Virus record (IMG/VR): IMGVR_UViG_3300020470_004551
Coordinates: 1 to 23,114 of that record
Length of the DNA: 23,114 nt
Source of the DNA: a virus
Strand: one strand, 5' to 3'
The notes under the pieces are model-generated. The model had not been told where the DNA came from, did no database searches, and saw only the letters and a list, made by a program, of their open reading frames with translations. The translations under genes and the position numbers were made by a program. Below are positions 1 through 7,107 of the stretch, piece by piece (the first letter of the stretch is position 1; every line of letters starts with the position of its first letter).

Positions 1-38
1 AATCAAAAAAGTCATAGGTAAAAAAACGAAAAAAATTG
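1..38 (+). repeat. Block also present inverted at 18214-18241
   Basis: The 11-mer AAAGTCATAGG (8-18) and the 12-mer CGAAAAAAATTG (27-38) recur in the same order, as reverse complement, at 18231-18241 and 18214-18225. In both places the block lies immediately upstream of a gene. At the second site it is coding, inside the end of a 48-aa ORF. Here the same codons would give Q-K-S-H-R and then a stop, so this may be the tail of a paralogous small gene cut by the window edge. A shared regulatory sequence is the alternative. Confidence 0.5.
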
Positions 39-710
39 AGTATAAAAAATTTGAAAAAACAGAAACAAAAAAACTATACATTATTTGATAAGTATAAAGT
101 AATAAAAATTGAAAACTTTATCGCAAATAATTTTATTAAAAATTTTCATTATCTTGATTCATATCCAACAGAAATAAAAAATAGAAAATTTGGATTATAT
201 GAAAATGAAAAATTAATAGGAGTATGTTCATTTGGTGCTTGTGTATCTTGGAGATTTACATTTAATTCCATAAATAAAATATCTCCTAATAATTTTATTG
301 AATTAAACAGATTAGTTTTACTAAAAAAAGAAAAAAATTTATTATCGTGGTTTGTTTCTAAATGTTTGAAAAATTTAAAAGAAAAAATTATCGTAGCTTA
401 TGCAGATACTAAATATCATTCAGGGTATATATATCAAGCATTAAATTTTTATTATTTAGGATTGACTAAAAAAACTAAAGTAAAATTTTTAAATTCTTCG
501 TACCGACATAGAGATAAACAAGCTGACTATGGAGAAAGTAAATTTAATAATGAAAAACATAGATACATTTATTTCAATGGATCAAAAAGTTTTAATAAAT
601 TTTGTAGAAAAAACTTAAACTATGAAATTTTGAAATATCCAAAAAACAAAAATTACAAATCTATAAATTATGAATTAAAAAATTATGAAGTACAAGGATT
701 GTTAATTTGA
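36..710 (+). CDS. Mom-like GNAT-fold DNA adenine-modification protein
   Basis: The product is 224 aa, close to the usual size of phage Mu Mom-type proteins, which modify adenine in phage DNA and protect it from restriction. The segment at residues 37-44 (FHYLDSYP), the strand-like FGLYENEKLIGVCSFG (52-67), ELNRLVLL (89-96), the signature YADTKYHSGYIYQALNFYYLG (within 121-142) and YRHRDKQ (156-162) fit the Mom/GNAT family order. It abuts the methyltransferase gene (TGA then ATG with no gap), which supports a DNA-modification role. The start is uncertain: TTG at 36 has no Shine-Dalgarno, and the in-frame TTG at 51 has a weak one. The family assignment is from memory of motifs; the exact modification is unknown. 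Confidence 0.7.
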   Translation: MSIKNLKKQKQKNYTLFDKYKVIKIENFIANNFIKNFHYLDSYPTEIKNRKFGLYENEKLIGVCSFGACVSWRFTFNSINKISPNNFIELNRLVLLKKEKNLLSWFVSKCLKNLKEKIIVAYADTKYHSGYIYQALNFYYLGLTKKTKVKFLNSSYRHRDKQADYGESKFNNEKHRYIYFNGSKSFNKFCRKNLNYEILKYPKNKNYKSINYELKNYEVQGLLI

Positions 711-1701
711 ATGACAAAACTAAGAGTATTTTCAATGTTTACAGGAATAGGAGGATTTGAAATAGGAATTAAAAATTCAAATATCGAGCATGAGTTAATT
801 GGTTACTCAGAAATTGATCCTTATGCAATAAAGATATTTGAAAAACATTTTCCAAATATCAAGAATTATGGAGATGCAACTAACATTCGAGGGAATGAAA
901 TCAAAGACTTTGACATCCTTTTTGGAGGATTTCCTTGCCAAACATTCTCAGTTGCTGGAAAACAAAAAGGATTTGACGATACAAGAGGAACACTCTTTTT
1001 TGATATCGCAAGGATTCTATCCATTAAAAAACCTAAATATTTGGTGCTTGAAAACGTTAAAGGTTTGCTATCTCATGAATCAGGAGATACGTTTTCAAGA
1101 ATACTTACCATACTCTCCAAATTGGAGTATAGAGTTGAATGGAAGATACTTAATAGCAAAAATTTCGGAGTACCACAAAACAGAGAGAGGATTTTTATTA
1201 CAGGATATTTTAGAGGAGAAAGTGGATCGAAAATACTTCGTGTCTAAAACAATTATGAAAAAATTAGTTGATAAAAATTTTAAAAATGATTTCCAAATTA
1301 TAGATAGATTAGGAAATATACAAAAAAGAAAAATATCAGGAGCATTAAGCGTTGGAGGTCATGGATCAGGTAATCATTCAGATATGGATTTAATTGTAAC
1401 TCCTGTTTTATCTCCTGATCGAATAAATAAAAAACAAAATGGAAGAAGATTTAAAGATCCAGGAGATGATTCTTATACTCTAACTGCACAAGATAAACAT
1501 GGAGTTATGATTGAAAATCAAATTAGAAGATTAACTCCTACAGAATGTGAAAGACTGCAAGGCTTTCCTGATTCGTGGACTGAAGGAATGTCAGATAGCC
1601 AAAGATATAAAACTTTAGGAAATGCAGTTACTACAAATGTAGTTACAGCTTTAGTAAATGAAATGTTTAAAGGAAGTGAATATGAAAAAAGAAGAATATG
1701 A
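711..1701 (+). pseudogene. C5-cytosine DNA methyltransferase, frameshifted
   Basis: Two overlapping frames together encode a Dcm/M.HhaI-type enzyme of about 330 residues, a normal length for the family. Frame one (711-1247) has the SAM-binding motif FTGIGGFEIGI (10-20), the catalytic GGFPCQTFSVAG with Cys76, ENVKG (114-118) and FGVPQNRERIFITGY (152-166). Frame two supplies LQDILEEKVDRKYFVS and the C-terminal motifs RRLTPTECERLQGFP and QRYKTLGNAVTTNVV, ending at 1701. The frames cross near 1190-1240. Both readings of 1198-1208 look authentic, which suggests a small deletion between short repeats that removed the usual residues between motif VIII and the next segment. It could also be an assembly error. 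No classic -1 slippery heptamer is seen. It follows the Mom-like gene directly, so it was or is part of a DNA-protection pair. Confidence 0.8.
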
Positions 1702-1819
1702 AATTTATAAAAAAATACCAAATGAAGATAAGTTTATTTATATGATGAAACGATTTGATGAAATTTTAGACAATCAAAAAATTATATTAAAAAATTTAGA
1801 AAGTAATACTAATGAGTGA
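1682..1819 (+). CDS. Small hypothetical protein (45 aa)
   Basis: An ATG at 1682, preceded by AAGGAAG, opens a 45-residue frame that starts inside the end of the methyltransferase and ends inside the start of the next gene. The product is charged and helical (MKKEEYEIYKK at the N-terminus) with no TM segment and no recognisable domain. The support is tight coupling on both sides, a plausible Shine-Dalgarno and the absence of any other gene in the gap. Function unknown. Confidence 0.6.
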   Translation: MKKEEYEIYKKIPNEDKFIYMMKRFDEILDNQKIILKNLESNTNE

Positions 1820-2039
1820 AGATAAAAATTTTGAAAAATTACAAAAAAAATTAGTTGAAGCCATAGTCAAGTTTCAGCAGCAACAAGAGTTATACAAAGA
1901 AGCTATGTTGAAAATACAAGTTATGAATCAAAACTTTGAAGAATTTAAAGATTTTTTTGAAGAATATATGGAGGGAATGGATCACGAAATTAATAAAATA
2001 AAAGACGAAATTTACATAAGGAGTAATTACAATGGTTAA
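1812..2039 (+). CDS. Hypothetical coiled-coil protein (75 aa)
   Basis: This is a 75-residue, almost wholly helical protein with heptad-like spacing over roughly residues 5-66 (for example FEKLQKKLVEAIVKFQQQQ) and many Glu, Lys and Gln residues. There is no signal peptide or TM. Its ATG lies within the stop of the previous small gene, and its last codons overlap the next gene by 8 nt, so translation is coupled through the cluster. Small coiled-coil proteins in this position may be scaffolding or regulatory factors, but no family is recognised. Confidence 0.75.
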   Translation: MSEDKNFEKLQKKLVEAIVKFQQQQELYKEAMLKIQVMNQNFEEFKDFFEEYMEGMDHEINKIKDEIYIRSNYNG

Positions 2040-2514
2040 TGAATTAGTCAATGAAAATCCTGAAGATTATGAAGTAGAATCTCCAACAGGATTCCGAGAT
2101 GATTGGGATGAAGCACCAGGAACTATAAAAAAACTTACAAATCCATCTGAACTAACAGGTGAGGGATTTAATGGTCCTGAGCAAATTTCCAATGCTTTGA
2201 CACTTACACAAAGTGTAGAAAAAAACTTTTATGCTGGAAACCTAACAAATCAAGCTCAGTATGGAGTAAAACTTTTTTTTATAAAAGAGTTTGAGAGAAA
2301 AAAAATGTTAGGGATTCCTCTTGATCCTAAAATGTTTGGTTTGTATGCAACTTTAGACACTATGGGAGCAAAAATGTCTTTGCTGGAGATACAAACTTCA
2401 AATTCTATTAATGCAAGGCATCAAGATAGCCTTGTAGATGCTTTAACAAATGGAGTTAGAAGATTATTCAATAAATTCAAAAAGAATCCTGAAGAAGAAA
2501 ATCTCCAAAGATAA
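2032..2514 (+). CDS. Hypothetical soluble protein (160 aa)
   Basis: The start has a clear Shine-Dalgarno (AAGGAG about 9 nt upstream). The protein is soluble, with an acidic N-terminal third (residues 1-30), a predicted helical middle and a basic C-terminus (RRLFNKFKKN). No signal peptide, TM or known motif is seen. It sits in the operon that ends with the motor ATPase and overlaps the next gene by one base (TAATG). A role in packaging or assembly is suggested only by position. Confidence 0.8.
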   Translation: MVNELVNENPEDYEVESPTGFRDDWDEAPGTIKKLTNPSELTGEGFNGPEQISNALTLTQSVEKNFYAGNLTNQAQYGVKLFFIKEFERKKMLGIPLDPKMFGLYATLDTMGAKMSLLEIQTSNSINARHQDSLVDALTNGVRRLFNKFKKNPEEENLQR

Positions 2515-2678
2515 TGGCATTACCTAAGCACAAAAAAAGATTATCAGCTTCATTATGGAGAAAGAGAGCAAATAAAAGAAAATTTATGTTTCAGAAATGG
2601 AGAAAACTTAATGAATTGGGAGAAGTTTCTGAAGGTATGCAGAAGCAAATAAATATATTTATGGTAAGGAAATATTAA
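2514..2678 (+). CDS. Small basic protein (54 aa)
   Basis: This 54-residue ORF starts with the TAATG overlap at the end of the 160-aa gene and ends in another TAATG overlap with the next gene. The N-terminal half is very rich in Lys and Arg (KHKKRL, WRKRANKRKF), which would suit nucleic-acid binding. The C-terminus is short and ends VRKY. It has no TM. Exact overlaps on both sides and its basic composition make it a likely real gene. A DNA- or RNA-associated packaging factor is an inference. Confidence 0.7.
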   Translation: MALPKHKKRLSASLWRKRANKRKFMFQKWRKLNELGEVSEGMQKQINIFMVRKY

Positions 2679-3166
2679 TGGGAATTTTAGATAGTGTTAA
2701 GAAAAAAAATAACTACACAAGTTTAATCAAATTCAATCACGATAAAACAGTAAACATAAAAAAAGCTGAAGTTGTTAGAAGTATTATCGTTGATGAAAAA
2801 GAAGGATTTTTGGCTAGAAACTCGGCTTTTACTGAATTTTATCAAGATAAACTATTTGGCTTTATAAAACAGAAGCCTGAGAAAATAAAAGGATGCTTTA
2901 TAGTAAGAGAACATTCAGCTGATCCTTTAGAGTTTAGAGAAGATTCAATCTATGGAGCAGACGTTACAGCAGATGATATTGTCTATCACGAGGACGAAAA
3001 TGTAGCTATTTCATCTTCAGATGTCGAGTTATCTAATGCTACAGGACCTGACCACATTCAGAAGGCATTAAGCATAGTTTTGATAGGAGAAACAATAGCA
3101 GTTATGGTATTAGCATTTGCAGTTGGATTACCGAAATTTATAACAAATTTAGCTGGAGGAGGATAA
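2678..3166 (+). CDS. C-terminally membrane-anchored protein (162 aa)
   Basis: The first 125 or so residues are soluble and mixed alpha/beta in appearance, with an acidic stretch near 95-115. A single hydrophobic helix at about residues 131-150 is followed by a short tail ending in three glycines. With no N-terminal signal, the expected topology is a cytoplasmic domain anchored by its tail. The Gly-rich end resembles that of the 191-aa protein encoded just before the ATPase. No family is recognised. A membrane-bound assembly factor or minor virion protein is plausible. Confidence 0.75.
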   Translation: MGILDSVKKKNNYTSLIKFNHDKTVNIKKAEVVRSIIVDEKEGFLARNSAFTEFYQDKLFGFIKQKPEKIKGCFIVREHSADPLEFREDSIYGADVTADDIVYHEDENVAISSSDVELSNATGPDHIQKALSIVLIGETIAVMVLAFAVGLPKFITNLAGGG

Positions 3167-3169
3167 ATA

Positions 3170-3283
3170 ATGAATGAAAAAAAAGAAATAGAAAAAGAAA
3201 AATTTAGTTTTGGTGCTTATGAATTATTTATTTCATTTCTAGTTGGCTTTATAGCTGCTTTGATATTGGATAAGTTTATATAG
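3170..3283 (+). CDS. Small single-TM protein (37 aa)
   Basis: The ATG at 3170 opens a 37-residue frame. It has a highly charged N-terminus (MNEKKEIEKEK) followed by one TM helix at about residues 18-35 (ELFISFLVGFIAALIL). The gene sits 3 nt after the previous stop. Short single-TM proteins with a charged end resemble minor coat proteins of filamentous phages in size and shape, but no sequence match is claimed. Confidence 0.65.
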   Translation: MNEKKEIEKEKFSFGAYELFISFLVGFIAALILDKFI

Positions 3284-3303
3284 ATCCAGGAAATTTATTA
3301 GAA

Positions 3304-3384
3304 ATGGGAGAAGAAAAAATATCAAATTTATTAATAATATTAGGAGGTTATATTGCATGGGAAATAGTAGGAAAAATAATTTAA
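3304..3384 (+). CDS. Tiny single-TM protein (26 aa)
   Basis: A 26-residue frame begins at the ATG at 3304 and is almost entirely one membrane helix (ISNLLIILGGYIAWEIVGKII). A GATCCAGGA sequence lies 13-21 nt upstream. It overlaps the start of the next gene by 28 nt. The size and hydrophobicity are similar to minor end-coat proteins of filamentous phages, but the ORF is so short that it could be chance. Confidence 0.45.
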   Translation: MGEEKISNLLIILGGYIAWEIVGKII

Positions 3385-3566
3385 ATTGTGATTCAAAACA
3401 GTTGTTTCCATTTAAATATTTAGCATTAGAGGAATTAGAAAATTATAGAAAAAAAATTTTATTTTCAAATATGAATATTTATTATTGTGAAGAACACTTT
3501 GGATATCATTTAGGTCATAAAAAAAGAATGTCTAAAGAGAGGATTTTAAAAAATTATGAAGCATGA
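3357..3566 (+). CDS. Small Cys/His-rich protein (69 aa)
   Basis: The start has a strong AGGAGG about 10 nt upstream, inside the preceding tiny gene. The 69-residue product has Cys at about residue 11 and the cluster YYCEEHFGYHLGHKK near 42-56. The C-x2-H...H-x2-H spacing suggests a zinc-binding site. Many basic residues at the C-terminus would suit nucleic-acid contact. It overlaps the next gene by 11 nt. The zinc-finger call is based only on Cys/His placement. Confidence 0.7.
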   Translation: MGNSRKNNLNCDSKQLFPFKYLALEELENYRKKILFSNMNIYYCEEHFGYHLGHKKRMSKERILKNYEA

Positions 3567-4131
3567 ACTTAAACTTTTAGACTTATATAAATTACCTGAG
3601 AAAATAATCAGCTTGATATCATTTTTGGGATTATTTTCATTTGGGGTTTATGTTTATATGTTTTCAACTATTGGAGGATTTTTTTTATTAGTCTTATCTG
3701 TTCTACCTAGTTGCATAATTTTTTATAAAAATGCTAAAAAAAGAATATCTAAGGTTTACAGAATTGAAAGGAATAATAAGGTAACAAGATTTATTACTGA
3801 GTATTGGGAAAAAGAAGAAGTTGATAAATTAGATCAGAGATTTTTTTGGATGGTAAATGGTAAATATACTCCTGTTCTACAATTTTCAAATAAAAAAGAT
3901 AGAAATTACCAGCCTGTATTTCCATTTGATAAACCTGATCCTCCTGTAAGATCAGGAAACCTTCAAAGATCATTAGTACAAAAAGCTACTGAAATTTTGA
4001 TGACACCAAAAAAAGATGAAAAATTTGAAGCATTAAAAACAGGAGGTTTGATGTTATTGGCTGGAGGAGGAGCAATTTTAATTCTAGCTATGATGGGTAA
4101 TATACAAGGAGGAGGAGGAGCAGCTGGATAA
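3556..4131 (+). CDS. Three-TM protein coupled to motor ATPase (191 aa)
   Basis: Two adjacent hydrophobic helices lie at about residues 17-37 and 38-57. A cytoplasmic-looking basic and polar domain (60-158) follows, including a Pro-rich patch (FPFDKPDPPVRSG), then a third TM at 164-181 and a Gly/Ala tail. The gene overlaps the ATPase by one base (TAATG), indicating matched translation. The ATPase lacks a TM of its own, whereas inovirus pI/Zot proteins carry one. This protein is therefore a good candidate for the membrane anchor of the motor; that pairing is an inference. Confidence 0.75.
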   Translation: MKHELKLLDLYKLPEKIISLISFLGLFSFGVYVYMFSTIGGFFLLVLSVLPSCIIFYKNAKKRISKVYRIERNNKVTRFITEYWEKEEVDKLDQRFFWMVNGKYTPVLQFSNKKDRNYQPVFPFDKPDPPVRSGNLQRSLVQKATEILMTPKKDEKFEALKTGGLMLLAGGGAILILAMMGNIQGGGGAAG

Positions 4132-5006
4132 TGGGATATCATGATGAGTTTTATTATAAAGATAGCTGTTTAATAGGGCTTCTTGCTGGTAGAGGAGTTG
4201 GCAAAACTTTGACTATGAGTATGTTGGCACATGAAGAATTGGTTACAGCAGTAAATGAAGGCTATGATGACTTCAAAATATACCATAATGGCTTTCTTGA
4301 TCCTAAATGGAAAGGATGGCAAATTCCAGGAGAAAAAGAATCTAGGCTAGTTGAATATGATTTTCAAGAAATTATTGAAGGAATGATGTATGGAGAATCA
4401 AAGATTCAAAATGGCTTGATGTGTATAGATGAGATAGCTTCAATTCAAGATTCAGCTTATGGACCTATGGGATTTGGCAGAGTAAATTTTTCACACTTTA
4501 TTATTATGATGAGAAAAATCGGATTGACTATTTTATTTGCTGGTCAAACTGAAGAAATCGATAAACGATTAAAAATGCAAACTGACATAGTAGGCTATCC
4601 TGTAGTTGCAAAGAAAATGCGAGGTAAGGAAGTTGGAATTAAATGGGTATATCAGAATGAAAATTATACAAAACCAGGTAAAGTGAGAAGAATATTTTAT
4701 CCAAATATGCACAAATTTTGGGGAGCATACGATACTAGAAAAATCATACGATCTGAACAGGTAAATAAATCTGATGTATTGAATAAAAAACAGGAAGATA
4801 TTGAAGATGATATTGCAGACATTATTCAAGATATTGTAAAAACTGAAAAAACAACTTCAATACCAATTTTCAAGATAAAGCAATATATGAAAAAAGAGCT
4901 TAATATAAATTGGGAATTGAAACAACTCGAAGCTAGTTTAAAATATTATGGAAAACCTTTATCTAAAGACAAATCTGTTTATGATTTTCGTAAAAACTTT
5001 GGATAA
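4131..5006 (+). CDS. Zot/FtsK-HerA-like packaging or extrusion ATPase
   Basis: This 291-residue P-loop ATPase has Walker A AGRGVGKT (19-26), Walker B GLMCIDE (95-101) and a sensor-like ILFAGQT (134-140, Gln139), in the order and spacing of Zot/pI and other FtsK-HerA viral genome-handling ATPases. The C-terminal 70 or so residues are helical and end in a winged-helix-like segment that may contact DNA or partner proteins. No TM helix is seen, unlike inovirus pI. It is the last gene of the first operon, coupled to a three-TM protein. Motors of this family drive virion extrusion or genome packaging at the inner membrane. The superfamily call is firm; Zot versus tectivirus-type ATPase is not settled. 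Confidence 0.82.
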   Translation: MGYHDEFYYKDSCLIGLLAGRGVGKTLTMSMLAHEELVTAVNEGYDDFKIYHNGFLDPKWKGWQIPGEKESRLVEYDFQEIIEGMMYGESKIQNGLMCIDEIASIQDSAYGPMGFGRVNFSHFIIMMRKIGLTILFAGQTEEIDKRLKMQTDIVGYPVVAKKMRGKEVGIKWVYQNENYTKPGKVRRIFYPNMHKFWGAYDTRKIIRSEQVNKSDVLNKKQEDIEDDIADIIQDIVKTEKTTSIPIFKIKQYMKKELNINWELKQLEASLKYYGKPLSKDKSVYDFRKNFG

Positions 5007-5025
5007 GGTTACGATTTCTAGCTAT

Positions 5026-5054
5026 TTGCATAAATTTTTCTAATAGTTTATATA
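5026..5054 (+). promoter_or_regulatory. Candidate promoter of the coat-gene module
   Basis: TTGCAT at 5026-5031 and TATATA at 5049-5054 are separated by 17 bp, a sigma70-like arrangement. Transcription would start near 5061 and give a leader of roughly 37 nt before the ATG at 5098. The 91-bp gap after the tightly packed operon, the change in gene type and the AT-rich character support a promoter here. The leader has only a weak Shine-Dalgarno. The match to consensus is partial, and runs of T and A make chance matches common. Confidence 0.4.
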
Positions 5055-5097
5055 TATTATTGTCAAGGTAAAGAATCTAGGGAACATATATATATTT

Positions 5098-5574
5098 ATG
5101 TTTGGAAGAAGTTTATTTGCTTTAATGATCGTAGGAATGGGATTCTTTATTTTGACGATAATGCTTGGTCCTATATCAAAACAAGTTAATGAACTTAGAA
5201 CAGATGCTCAAACAGATACAGGATTAGCTTGTACTACAGGAGCAGCAGAAACGAGTTGTACTGTTACTTTGAGTAATAAGTCAGCTTATGAGCCTTCTGC
5301 TCCAAATTGGGTAGTTACAGAAACTTCTCCAGGTTCATCTGATAAGACATCTTCTTCTATACTAGATTCAAACCTTGAAAGTGTTACCATTTCTAGTCTG
5401 TCTAATAACACTTCTTATGTATTTACTGTTGAATATTTCAAGGTTAATGCTGAGGTACAATCAGCCACAAATTTAGATTCTGTTTTAAAGAGATGGAATT
5501 TGCTTTTAGTTGTTGGCTTGATGGCAGTCTTGGTCGTAGGAGTGGGATTTAGTTACAACTATGCAAGAGCATAG
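5098..5574 (+). CDS. Two-TM virion-type protein with Fn3-like ectodomain
   Basis: The 158-residue protein has a TM helix at about 5-25 and another at 134-152, which bracket a Ser/Thr-rich extracytoplasmic domain. That domain has two Cys (in LACTTGAAETSCTV) and ends in VTISSLSNNTSYVFTVEYF, a pattern typical of the last strands of a fibronectin type III fold. It is the first gene after the candidate promoter and directly precedes two small two-TM proteins. A minor coat or membrane spike role is inferred from context. No close family is recognised. Confidence 0.7.
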   Translation: MFGRSLFALMIVGMGFFILTIMLGPISKQVNELRTDAQTDTGLACTTGAAETSCTVTLSNKSAYEPSAPNWVVTETSPGSSDKTSSSILDSNLESVTISSLSNNTSYVFTVEYFKVNAEVQSATNLDSVLKRWNLLLVVGLMAVLVVGVGFSYNYARA

Positions 5575-5598
5575 TTTAAATTTGTAAATAGAGTATTT

Positions 5599-5823
5599 AT
5601 GGAATTTAGAAAATTAGCTTCAATAGTATTGGCTATAGTTTCACTTTTAGCATTTCTAAGCATTATGCCTATAATCATCAATTCAGCAACTACTTCTTCA
5701 GCAGATACACTTGCTACAGGAGATCAAGCTACTGCATCAATGATAAAACTACTTCCTCTACTTGCATCAATATCAGGTGTTGGAGTTAGTTTACTTATAG
5801 TTATGAAAATTAGAAAAAGTTAA
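5599..5823 (+). CDS. Two-TM small protein, candidate major coat protein A
   Basis: This 74-residue protein has two hydrophobic helices (about 8-28 and 48-69), a short Ser/Thr/Ala/Asp loop between them and a basic end (MKIRKS). The layout matches the neighbour at 5892: acidic or neutral loop, second helix beginning IKLLPLLASISG here and IKLIPLVASVGG there. The two are therefore diverged paralogues. Small two-helix hydrophobic proteins form the shells of spindle-shaped viruses and, with one helix, of filamentous phages. No N-terminal signal peptide is needed for such insertion. The coat role is inferred. Confidence 0.65.
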   Translation: MEFRKLASIVLAIVSLLAFLSIMPIIINSATTSSADTLATGDQATASMIKLLPLLASISGVGVSLLIVMKIRKS

Positions 5824-5891
5824 TATCATTGTCTTAGCTAAACATTTTCGAAGATGATTCTATAACTCGCAGAGAAAGAAGTAAACTCGTA

Positions 5892-6113
5892 ATGGAAGTT
5901 TCAAAAATTACAGCAATTATACTTAGTGTCGTTGTGCTAGTTGCTTTCCTCGCTGTGCTACCTACAATTATCACATCTACTACAGCAGCTGCTACAGCAG
6001 CTTCGACTGACTACTCAGACGTAGAAGCGATAATTAAGTTAATTCCTTTGGTAGCATCAGTAGGTGGTATCGCTGTGGCAGGTCTGATAGCGTTTCAAGC
6101 TGCAAAGGGATAA
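5892..6113 (+). CDS. Two-TM small protein, candidate major coat protein B
   Basis: The product is 73 residues, with TM helices at about 6-26 and 48-69, an Ala/Thr-rich loop (TSTTAAATAASTDYSD) and a Lys near the end. It aligns along its length with the 74-aa product upstream. Its DNA uses more C- and G-ending codons (GTC, GTG, CTC, CTA) than the surrounding genes, which is compatible with selection for high expression. A perfect 14-bp hairpin follows 19 nt after the stop, as often found after abundant coat-protein genes. This is the best single major-coat candidate in the window; the role is inferred. Confidence 0.65.
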   Translation: MEVSKITAIILSVVVLVAFLAVLPTIITSTTAAATAASTDYSDVEAIIKLIPLVASVGGIAVAGLIAFQAAKG

Positions 6114-6132
6114 TTTAAAAAAATTACCTCTC

Positions 6133-6170
6133 GTTTATAGGAGCAGTATTCGTTCTCTGCTCCTATAAAC
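6133..6170 (+). terminator. Perfect 14-bp hairpin after coat candidates
   Basis: GTTTATAGGAGCAG (6133-6146) and CTGCTCCTATAAAC (6157-6170) are perfect inverted repeats around a 10-nt loop. The plus-strand tract that follows is A-rich rather than U-rich, so this is not a textbook plus-strand terminator. It may be a partial terminator, an RNA-stabilising end for the coat mRNA, or a terminator for antisense transcription, because the minus-strand side reads into a T-run. Filamentous phages also place a terminator after their major coat gene. Confidence 0.55.
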
Positions 6171-6213
6171 ACAAACTAAAAAAATATATAGATCCAGGAA
6201 AAAAGGAGAAAAA

Positions 6214-6657
6214 ATGAGTTTTATAAATTCAAGAATGGATGATGAAATAAAAGAACATGGAAAGATCAATTTAGAAGGTTATTTAGATGCAGTAGGAGAT
6301 GAAGATGACGTTGAATTAATTTTAGATGATCCTTATGATAATGATCTGCATAATCTGATGTACAACGAAGATTATTTCAAGGTTTATCATAAAGACGCTA
6401 AAGACTTTATGGGAGATGATGCCTTTGACGTTATTAGAGCAGTTCAGGAATATGAACAGGATAATTTTGGAGAAGTGAATACAGACTTAGGAGATGCTCC
6501 AGCAGTAGCTAATATGTATGCCTACATTAGAGGAGAAGAATTGATGGATGACATCATACAAGATTACAGACGAGATCGTATAAACGATAGAAAAAGAAGC
6601 GATAGAAATAATAACAAAATGTTTGATTCAGGAAACGATTTCAAATTTAGAAAATAA
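6214..6657 (+). CDS. Acidic protein, constant-variable-constant paralogue 1
   Basis: The 147-residue product is acidic, with a basic C-terminal tail (DRKRSDRNNNKMF...FKFRK). Its first 17 residues and last 86 or so are identical to the next gene, while residues about 18-62 differ. There is no TM or signal. A strong AAGGAG lies 7 nt before the ATG, within a leader segment that is nearly identical to the one before 22189. The large acidic body plus basic tail would suit a DNA-associated or scaffold protein. No family is recognised. Confidence 0.8.
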   Translation: MSFINSRMDDEIKEHGKINLEGYLDAVGDEDDVELILDDPYDNDLHNLMYNEDYFKVYHKDAKDFMGDDAFDVIRAVQEYEQDNFGEVNTDLGDAPAVANMYAYIRGEELMDDIIQDYRRDRINDRKRSDRNNNKMFDSGNDFKFRK

Positions 6658-6667
6658 AGGAGATTAA
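6400..6667 (+). repeat. 268-bp exact direct repeat, copy 1
   Basis: This segment encodes the C-terminal part of the 147-aa protein plus the following stop and Shine-Dalgarno. By base-by-base comparison it is identical to 6850-7117. The two genes also share an identical 51-bp start (6214-6264 and 6670-6720). Identity at silent positions means recent duplication or ongoing gene conversion, while the intervening 135 or so bases have diverged strongly. Confidence 0.95.
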
Positions 6668-6669
6668 AA

Positions 6670-7107
6670 ATGAGTTTTATAAATTCAAGAATGGATGATG
6701 AAATAAAAGAACATGGAAAGGCACAATTAGAAGGTATTTTATATGGAGAAGATGATGATGACGTTGAATATAAGCTAGATAATTATTGGGATGAAGATTT
6801 ACGGAACATGATGTACGAAGATTATTTCATTATAGGTACACAAAGAGCAAAAGACTTTATGGGAGATGATGCCTTTGACGTTATTAGAGCAGTTCAGGAA
6901 TATGAACAGGATAATTTTGGAGAAGTGAATACAGACTTAGGAGATGCTCCAGCAGTAGCTAATATGTATGCCTACATTAGAGGAGAAGAATTGATGGATG
7001 ACATCATACAAGATTACAGACGAGATCGTATAAACGATAGAAAAAGAAGCGATAGAAATAATAACAAAATGTTTGATTCAGGAAACGATTTCAAATTTAG
7101 AAAATAA
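6670..7107 (+). CDS. Acidic protein, constant-variable-constant paralogue 2
   Basis: This 145-residue tandem paralogue of the gene at 6214 starts 12 nt after that gene stops, with its own AGGAG. Residues 1-17 and about 60-145 match exactly. The central part (residues 18-59, LEGILYGEDDDDVEYKLDNY onwards) retains only a skeleton of the same pattern: LEG, a run of acidic residues, then MMYEDYF against LMYNEDYF. Constant ends with a diversified core suggest that both copies do the same job with different partners, or that the core is under diversifying selection. Confidence 0.8.
   Translation: MSFINSRMDDEIKEHGKAQLEGILYGEDDDDVEYKLDNYWDEDLRNMMYEDYFIIGTQRAKDFMGDDAFDVIRAVQEYEQDNFGEVNTDLGDAPAVANMYAYIRGEELMDDIIQDYRRDRINDRKRSDRNNNKMFDSGNDFKFRK

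Noticed and set aside
1185-1250. Programmed frameshift in the methyltransferase
   Set aside because: The ATTTTTATT run does not form an X-XXY-YYZ heptamer in the right frame, and the required shift is +1 or -2; a deletion explains the missing residues better.
1518-1721. Minus-strand ORF opposite the methyltransferase end
   Set aside because: It lies fully opposite conserved motifs IX-X and has no binding site or family.
4569-4829. Minus-strand hydrophobic ORF opposite the ATPase
   Set aside because: The hydrophobicity is the antisense image of Lys/Asp-rich codons; the plus frame has clear ATPase motifs.
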